This document shows positions 1-6,400 of a stretch of DNA of 7,633 nucleotides, one piece after another. The translations under genes were made by a program, and so were the position numbers. The notes beneath the pieces were generated by a model, which saw only the letters and a program-made list of their open reading frames with translations, was not told the DNA's origin and searched no databases. Numbering within the stretch: the first letter of the stretch is position 1; each line of letters starts with the position of its first letter. Origin of the DNA: DASYSA01 sp036003885 (lineage in GTDB: Bacteria; Acidobacteriota; Blastocatellia; UBA7656); the NCBI GenBank assembly GCA_036003885.1, contig DASYSA010000102.1, positions 1-7,633 on the forward strand, written 5' to 3'.

Positions 1-1
1 C

Positions 2-283
2 AACAGCGCGGACCTCAAGGTGGGGTGGAACGACGTTGACTACTGCCTGCGACTGCACCAACGGGGTTACAGGCTGGTCATGAATCCGCATGCCGTCGTC
101 TACCATCTCGAGTCCCAATCGCGCGGTGATGACAAGAACCCGGCTGAAGTCACTTACATGAAGGACCAGTGGCAGCGATACATCGCTCACGACCCATTTT
201 TCAACGACAATTTTTCACGCGCCGATTCTTCGTTCCGGGTCAAGATCGATCCTGACGAGGCCCGGCACTTTTACTATCGTTAA
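2..283 (+). CDS. GT2-family glycosyltransferase, C-terminal fragment (5' end outside window)
   Basis: This is the last 93 codons of a gene that starts left of the window; the frame is open from base 2 to the TAA at 281-283. The visible part is the C-terminal edge of a GT-A fold glycosyltransferase of family GT2, which transfers a sugar from an activated nucleotide donor to a growing glycan at the cytoplasmic face of the membrane. Direct evidence is the run WNDVDYCLRL (codons from 26 on), then GYRLVMNPHAVVYH and HLESQSRG. This matches the usual end of GT2 rhamnosyltransferase-like domains: the NDVD acidic motif, a G-Y-R strand and the closing H-x-E-S-x-S-R-G motif. All expected key residues are present. 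The in-frame GTG at 20 is an internal Val codon, not a start. The methyltransferase gene follows after 6 bp, so the two are probably co-transcribed. Donor and acceptor cannot be told. The missing part may hold further domains. Confidence 0.88.
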   Translation, partial: NSADLKVGWNDVDYCLRLHQRGYRLVMNPHAVVYHLESQSRGDDKNPAEVTYMKDQWQRYIAHDPFFNDNFSRADSSFRVKIDPDEARHFYYR

Positions 284-289
284 GGCATA

Positions 290-1477
290 ATGCGTTCAGA
301 AATTCTTGAGTTCCTCGTCTGCCCCGAATGCCGGGAGTCTGTCGATCTTCATCCGTTTCAAGCGAGTTCAGCGGAGGGAGAAGAGATTGAGGAAGGCCTC
401 CTGATCTGCAGGGGATGCGCCCTTCCGTATCCGGTAACACAAGGCATCCCGCGCCTCTTGATAAACTCCTTTCAACGCCAGCGTCGATTCCGCAAGGAGT
501 TTTCACAGGAGCTGTCGCGTCACGATTTTCGCCCGGCGCCGCCTGGAGACGCACGTAAGTTCGAGGCGTTGCATGCACTCACGTCCAGGGCATTTGGCTA
601 TGAATGGAACACGTACCAGGTCACCTCGCGCGGCGAAGATATCATTACATGGTTCTGGCTCACAGGTGCCGACCCGGAGTTGTACGAAAAACTCTCGGTG
701 GGCGATGTGTTCACGTTCTATCCTACGGATGCGGATGTCCAGAAGGTGGACGGGTCCGAGCTGGCGGGACGGACGGTTCTCGACATCGGCTGCGGTATGG
801 GCAAGTATCTTGCCGTGGTGAGTGAGTACGCGAAGACGGTGGTGGGGCTCGATCTGAGTGATGCTCTTGTTCGCGCCAGATCGCTTGTGAGAGATCGGTC
901 CAACGTTCACCTTGTGCAGGGCAACATTCTTGCGCCTCCGTTGAAAGGAGAATTCGCCGACTTTGCGTACAGTGTTGGTGTCTTGCACCACACGCCCGAT
1001 ACCCATGCGGCGTTCCTTAGCTCCGCGTCCCTCGTTAAACCGGGCGGGCGACTCGCAGTATGGCTGTACCCCAGCGAGAAAGAACCGAACCCGTACTCGG
1101 ACTGGATACATCATGTTCAAGACGACATCGTACGTCCCATCACCTGCCGCATGCCGCCCCGGATGCTACGTCTGGTATCCGCAGTCCTCGGCCGTCTGAC
1201 CTTTGTCAGAGACCGGGCCGTGGTTCGCCATCAGGCAACCGGATCACGACTGTCATACCAAATCGCGAAGTACGCCGGCGCGGTCGCAGTCGGCAGCCAC
1301 CGGGACCCGGAGATTGCGGCTTTCCTGAACTTCGATTGGTACTCGCCGCAATATCGCAGCTACCACTCGGAGGAGGAACTCGCGCAGTGGTACCGCGAGG
1401 CCGGCTGCGAGAACGTACGTATGCTTCCCCAGCGAGTGAGCGCAGTGGGATCTCGGACCGTAGCTACAGAAGTGTGA
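290..1477 (+). CDS. Class I SAM-dependent methyltransferase with N-terminal Trm112-like zinc-ribbon segment
   Basis: A complete 395-residue protein starting at ATG 290, only 6 bp after the preceding stop; a weak AAGG lies 4 bases upstream, partly in that stop codon. Residues 5-58 resemble Trm112/UPF0434-like segments: CPEC (11-14), CRGC (40-43) and then YPVTQGIPRLL. The four Cys could bind one zinc ion. Residues 90-110 carry the FGYEWNTY stretch common in this methyltransferase group. The Rossmann core begins at 163 with VLDIGCGMG (SAM-binding motif I), followed by GLDLSD (186-191; acidic residue for the ribose), QGNI (210-213) and SVGVLHHTPD (228-237), then VKPGGRLAVWLYP, a Methyltransf_11-type layout. 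The C-terminal part (about 345-395) has DWYSPQYRSYHSEEEL and a WYREAG helix, typical of methyltransferases in glycan clusters. Context suggests O- or N-methylation of a sugar or nucleotide sugar, or chain-end capping; the substrate is inferred only. No signal peptide or membrane segment is seen, so it should be cytosolic. Confidence 0.9.
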   Translation: MRSEILEFLVCPECRESVDLHPFQASSAEGEEIEEGLLICRGCALPYPVTQGIPRLLINSFQRQRRFRKEFSQELSRHDFRPAPPGDARKFEALHALTSRAFGYEWNTYQVTSRGEDIITWFWLTGADPELYEKLSVGDVFTFYPTDADVQKVDGSELAGRTVLDIGCGMGKYLAVVSEYAKTVVGLDLSDALVRARSLVRDRSNVHLVQGNILAPPLKGEFADFAYSVGVLHHTPDTHAAFLSSASLVKPGGRLAVWLYPSEKEPNPYSDWIHHVQDDIVRPITCRMPPRMLRLVSAVLGRLTFVRDRAVVRHQATGSRLSYQIAKYAGAVAVGSHRDPEIAAFLNFDWYSPQYRSYHSEEELAQWYREAGCENVRMLPQRVSAVGSRTVATEV

Positions 1478-1537
1478 ACGTTGGTCACAGGTGTTCAATC
1501 GACTGGCAGCGAGGGGAAATGGAAGCCAATTGAAAGT
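1478..1537. other. Short convergent intergenic gap
   Basis: These 60 bases lie between the stop of the + strand methyltransferase and the stop of the - strand amidotransferase. The only symmetry I see is TTCAAT (1494-1499) facing ATTGAA (1529-1534), with a GGC/GCC pair inside; the loop is long and there is no T-tract on either strand. It is not a recognisable intrinsic terminator. There is no room for a promoter, since both flanking genes end here. Confidence 0.6.
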
Positions 1538-3403
1538 TCAGGCGCCGACCTCGGACTTCGCAGATAGACCGTATTTCCTTGCGAGTTCGTACTGGTTCGA
1601 CTTGAATGACTTATGCCACTCAATAAGCAGCACCAGGGCGAACAGAAGGCGCTCTCGCTGCACCCCCGCTGTCAGGTCTTCTTCAACCAGCAGGGTTACT
1701 TCGTTCATGTCTAACTTCGCCAAAGGTCGCTCAAGGAAATAGTTTCGAACCGAGTGCTGAGCCTCGAACCACTGAGCAAGCCATCGGCTCATCGGAAGCA
1801 CGAATCCCTGTTTTGGCCTGTCTATAATCTCTTTCGGCAGCCAGCGGCCTGCGGCGCGCCGCAGAGCAATTTTGCTCGTTACCCCGTCCGTTTTCTGCGA
1901 CTGAGGAAGGTGCAACCCTGATTCGACAAGTTTTGGATTCAGATAGGGCGCACGACCTTCCAGGCTGTGCGCCATCGACATTCGATCAAACTTTACCAGC
2001 AAGTCGTCCGGGAGCCAGGTGGCGATGTCGGCCGCCGCGGCGCGCTGCAAGCCGTCGTGCGATTGATTGAGCCACGCAATCAAACTCTCTTCCCATTGAT
2101 CGATGCTCGACGAACTTGCTCCAGTCAGGCGCACGCGGCCGGCAACATCGGTCAGTAGCGGGAAGCCCGACGGAGTTACCGGCTCCACATTCTCAATGAA
2201 TCGCTGCAAACCGCTTCGAGTCGAAGCAACAGGTCCAAATCGCGCCTTGAGCTTATCGCGCCAACCCGGTTGCGACAGGTGATTATTGTAATACCCGTAT
2301 CCCGCGAAAACTTCGTCCGCGCCCTCGCCCGATAGCGCAACAGTAACGTGACGACGCGCCTCGCGGCACAACCAATAGAGAGGCAGCATCGCCTGGTCGC
2401 CTACGGGCTCATCGAGCGCAGCGACCACTTCAGGCAGCAAAGCGCGAAACGACTGTTCATCAAAAACAAAATGATGATGGTCGCTTCCAATCGAATTGGC
2501 CACCAGCTTCGCGAAAGGGCTCTCATCGTGGCTGGAGGATTTGAAACCCATCGAGAAGGTAGCTATGTTGGGTTGTTTCTTTGCGGCAATTGCCGCGACG
2601 ATAGAGCTGTCGATCCCGCCAGAAAGAAAGACCCCGACCGGCACATCTGCAACGAGTCGAGACTCGACCGCTGTCTCTATCAACTCGGCAAGCGCACCGT
2701 CCGAGATCTCTTCCTTCCGGCCGAGTTGCGGCATGTAATAGCGCGAACGACGCGGCACGGGATCATCGAGCGGCACCACGAGCCGCTCCCCCGGAAGCGC
2801 CCTCTTTATCGCCTTGAAAATCGTTGCATCGCCCGCGACGTAGTGCACAGCCAGATACTGGTTCAGTGACTCAGTGTCAATCTCATCATCCACCCATGGG
2901 AGCGAAGCTAGCACAAGCAGGCTGGACGAGTAAGCGAAGCGACCCGCCGAGCAGGTATAGAACAACGGCTTTTCTCCGAACCGATCGCGCGCCAGATGAA
3001 GTTCGCGTTTTTCGCGATCCAGTATCGCAATCGCATACATACCATCGAGCCGTTTCAGTAGTCCTTCAGCCCCCCACTCAGCAAACCCGTGAGCAAGGAC
3101 TTCGGTATCGCTGTGGCTCGTGAAGTTCCAGGCGTCCGACTCGAGTCGATGCCGCAACTCGCGATAGTTGTAGATCTCGCCGTTCTGAAATGCAACTACC
3201 TGGCCGCCGCGGCTGAAGAAGGGTTGCCATCCACCTTCAAGGTCGATGATCGAGAGACGGCGCATGGTCATACCGACCACGCCATCGACATAATGCCCCT
3301 GGCCGTCAGGGCCCCGGTGGATGAGGGCATCAGCCATTGCCGCGAGAAGGCCCGGCGCAACGCTGCCATCGACATTGTCGATCATTCCCGCGATTCCGCA
3401 CAC
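1538..3403 (-). CDS. asnB: Glutamine-dependent asparagine synthase-type amidotransferase (AsnB family)
   Basis: A complete 621-residue enzyme starting with GTG at 3403. The start is fixed because the second residue must be the Cys nucleophile: V/M-C-G-I-A-G. The N-terminal class II glutamine amidotransferase domain (about 1-200) hydrolyses glutamine to ammonia and shows Cys2, HRGPDG (29-34), RLSIIDL (49-55), NGEIYNY (74-80), HSDTEV (97-102) and ARDRFGEKPLFY (138-149). The C-terminal ATP-dependent synthetase domain (about 235-600) shows the PP-loop SGGIDSS (261-267), DEPVGD (331-336), SGEGADEVFAGY (358-369), KFDRMSMAHSLEGRAPYL (471-488) and RPKQGF (529-534). Length matches the long bacterial form also found in polysaccharide and exosortase loci. 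The family makes Asn from Asp; homologues in O-antigen clusters (WbpS type) are thought to amidate uronic acids, and context favours that, but sequence alone does not decide. One odd residue: the usual PFLD motif reads PYLN, with Asn489. It overlaps the upstream glycosyltransferase stop by one base, so coupled translation is likely. Confidence 0.93.
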   Translation of the reverse strand: MCGIAGMIDNVDGSVAPGLLAAMADALIHRGPDGQGHYVDGVVGMTMRRLSIIDLEGGWQPFFSRGGQVVAFQNGEIYNYRELRHRLESDAWNFTSHSDTEVLAHGFAEWGAEGLLKRLDGMYAIAILDREKRELHLARDRFGEKPLFYTCSAGRFAYSSSLLVLASLPWVDDEIDTESLNQYLAVHYVAGDATIFKAIKRALPGERLVVPLDDPVPRRSRYYMPQLGRKEEISDGALAELIETAVESRLVADVPVGVFLSGGIDSSIVAAIAAKKQPNIATFSMGFKSSSHDESPFAKLVANSIGSDHHHFVFDEQSFRALLPEVVAALDEPVGDQAMLPLYWLCREARRHVTVALSGEGADEVFAGYGYYNNHLSQPGWRDKLKARFGPVASTRSGLQRFIENVEPVTPSGFPLLTDVAGRVRLTGASSSSIDQWEESLIAWLNQSHDGLQRAAAADIATWLPDDLLVKFDRMSMAHSLEGRAPYLNPKLVESGLHLPQSQKTDGVTSKIALRRAAGRWLPKEIIDRPKQGFVLPMSRWLAQWFEAQHSVRNYFLERPLAKLDMNEVTLLVEEDLTAGVQRERLLFALVLLIEWHKSFKSNQYELARKYGLSAKSEVGA

Positions 3404-6400
3404 TATCGCGTCCTCCCGCTGAGCCAGGCCTCACGAAACACCCTTCCGTAGGAAGAGAGCATCGTGTCGAAATCCTGAAGCGTTTCCAGGACGGGCTTGC
3501 TGTTGTCGGCCAGCCTTTGTCTCAGGCCGGGATCTGCCAAAAGGCTTGTGAGCCGATCAGCCAGCTCGCGTGCATTGCCCGGCTGATAGAACAGCGCGTT
3601 GACGTTTTCCTGGACCTGTTCTCTGATTCCATACACCGGAGTAGTGATAATAGGAAGCCCTGAAGCCATGGCTTCAAGAATGACTCGCGGAAAGCTCTCG
3701 ACCCTCGATGTGCACGCGAAAATATCGGCCGCGCTATAGTAGCGAGCAATGTCAGGCGTCTCGGGTACGACATGTATGCGGGCTCGTTCGAGATCGGGCA
3801 GGCCGTTGTGAATCGCTCGGAGTCGCTCACTATATTCACCAGCGCGATCGCCGACAATGAAACAGCGAGTTTTGCTCGCGTGTCGCTCGCCAATTAATTC
3901 GAAGGCTTGAATCAGATCGATTTGACCCTTTCGCTCACACACCGTACCCGGCAGCAGGACCATAATGTCATCTTTGGCGAGGCCGAGCTCGCTGCGCGCC
4001 CGCGGGCGAGGCCATTTCATTGCGCCGGCCGCAAAAATCTCTTGGTCGAGTCCGTTGTGAATAGTCATGAAGTTGTGTCGGGTATTGAGGGCCGAACAGC
4101 CCTCGCGCGAGGAATCGGCGACGAAGATAACCTTATACGGATAAGCAAAACAGCCGAGCGCTCGAGCGCTGACTTCGGGTCCAAGATGGTCGAAGTAGGT
4201 CTGCCATGGCTCGCTCTCTCGGGGATTCCAAATAGATGGGAGGCCGATGTGCCTTGCTGCGTCGATCGCGTAGAACGTTTGCCTTGTGTTGCCGTAGACG
4301 AGTTCCACATTCCACCCTCTGATTCGCTCGGCGAATTGCTGGATGGCCAGCTCATATGCCTCAGAGGTGTGAACTCCTGCCAGCGGGTGTTCGAGTACCT
4401 CAACCTGAGCGCCTTCGTCTTCGTATAGCTTTCGCAAGGGGCCATCCTGAGGGCAGTAGACCAGAGGTTCTATCACCCCTCTCTGTTTGAGACCTCTTGT
4501 CAATTCGAACTGGCTGTGCGGTGCGCCTTCCACGTTCAGATTGAAGGCGCACATCAAGACGCGAATCGGTCTCAGGCCTTCAGGCGCGATGGTGGCGCTG
4601 TCAATCGCGAAGCGCTCATGTTCAAGCGAAAGATTGGGATTATAGTAGGCGTCTCGAATGCGACCGTATCTCTTGCGAAAGGCTGCAGGCTCCCGCGGAT
4701 CCTCCTCGATCCCTCGCGACGGTTGGTCGTTGCGAATGAGCTCGGCACTGGGACAATAAATTACCCGATACCCCGCCCCTCGCAGCCTTTGACAATAGTT
4801 GACGTCGGTGAAGGCCACAGGAAAATTCTGCTCGTCGAAGCCGCCGATCTCCAAAAAGAGACTCCTCGGGGTGAGCAGGCAGTCCGCTGTGACCGCGGAG
4901 TAGTTACGCGTGACAATCGGATAGTTCAGATAGCCGCTGTTGGACGCGGACAGCAACTTGAAAGCCGGTCCGGCCATGCCGTCATAGTAACCGTGAACTA
5001 TTCCAGCGTGCTGTATGCGCTGGTCAGGGGAGATCAAACGTGCCCCGACCACCCCTGCGCCCGGCAGGCCCAGCCAACCCACCATCTGGCTCAACCACTC
5101 GGGCTTGACGACCTGGGTGTTGTTGTTGAGGAAGAGGACGTAGTCGGTATTGACTTGCTCGACTGCCCGATTACTGATGGCTGCGAGGCTAAATTGGTTT
5201 CCCGAATTCGCGATGCGCAGGACCTTGTGTTGAATCTCGTCGAAATAAGCGAGCGCGGCCGGATCGTCGCTCTCATTGTCGATGATGACGACCTCGTAGT
5301 TCCTGTACGTAGTCTTCCCCAGGGAATCCAGGCAGTCTCTCAACGATTCAATGTTGTTGTTCGTGGCAATCAGGATCGCAACTCGGGGACCGTCATCAGG
5401 GAACGCCGCTGAGAAGACTGTAGATGGCCCTTCGAGCGAGGCATCGACTTGAACGGTCGCGGCCTGGATACCTCTCCGGTCGACCGCCTCCTGAATCGCT
5501 CTCAGCCCTCCACTGCGTGTGTTTGATTGCGCTGAAGACTCGGTGAAGGCGGGCATCACGCGCCCGTGATAGAGGACTTTCGGAAGGTGACCGACGTGGT
5601 GAGTCAGCTCAGTGGCTCTCAGCGCCAGGTCGTAATCCTCTGAGGCGTCGAAACCCTCGCGCAACCCGCCCACTTGCAGGAAGAGCTGCCGCCTGAGCAC
5701 GAACAGATGGCTGAAGTACATATAGGAGAGCAAGAGATCCGGCGACCAATCCGGCTTGAACTCTGGATCGAAGCGGTAGCCATGGGCGTCGATCTTGTCG
5801 TCGTCTGAATACAGAAGGTCTGTTCCCGGATTTTCGGCGACATAAATCGCGACCTCACCAAGCGCGTCCGGAGTGATTTCGTCATTCTGGTCCATCAATA
5901 CGATGTAGACGCCGAGAGCGAGTTCGGCGGCTGAGTTGGTCGCGCGGCTCCGGTGGCTATTGGCTTCGCCGACGACGAACCGAATGCGGGGCTCGCGATC
6001 CGACCATCGCTCGACGCAATCTGTGACCGCAGGATCGCTGGCGTGGCTTGTTATGCAAAGCTCCCAGTTGTCGTACACCTGGGCAGCGACGCTTTGCATG
6101 GCTCGTTCGAGAAGCTCCAGAGTCGGATTGAAGACTGGCATCACCACGCTGAGAAGGGGGTGCGTGGGGAGCTTCGCGAGCCTCTCGCGCAGCAGATCCT
6201 CGCGGCGCGAGGTCCACTCGTTGACTTCAAGCCATGCCTCGTACGGCTCAATCGGTTGAGGGACCTGAAAATGAGAATGGTGCTGCTCAGCCTGGATGCT
6301 GGTCTGCTGATCCCACGCGCGAAGCGTCCTGCGCACGGCGGCGGGAAAGTCTGTTACACCGGGCCAACGTCCGTTCTTTTCACGAAAGCTCTGCGCGCGT

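Noticed and set aside
20..22. GTG as translation start of the left-edge glycosyltransferase
   Set aside because: The upstream codons are in frame and the domain is plainly missing its N-terminal half; the gene is cut by the window edge.
503..1120. A 205-codon open frame on the - strand
   Set aside because: Antisense to the methyltransferase, including its SAM-binding motif; composition is Arg-rich and without domain features.
1494..1534. TTCAAT/ATTGAA inverted repeat as an intrinsic terminator
   Set aside because: The six-base arms are AT-rich, the loop is 29 bases and no T-tract follows; it is too weak to call.
4516..5412. A 298-codon open frame on the + strand
   Set aside because: It lies wholly antisense to the two GT2/GT4 domains, whose conserved motifs are clear on the - strand. 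The translation shows no recognisable motif; it is a by-product of codon use.
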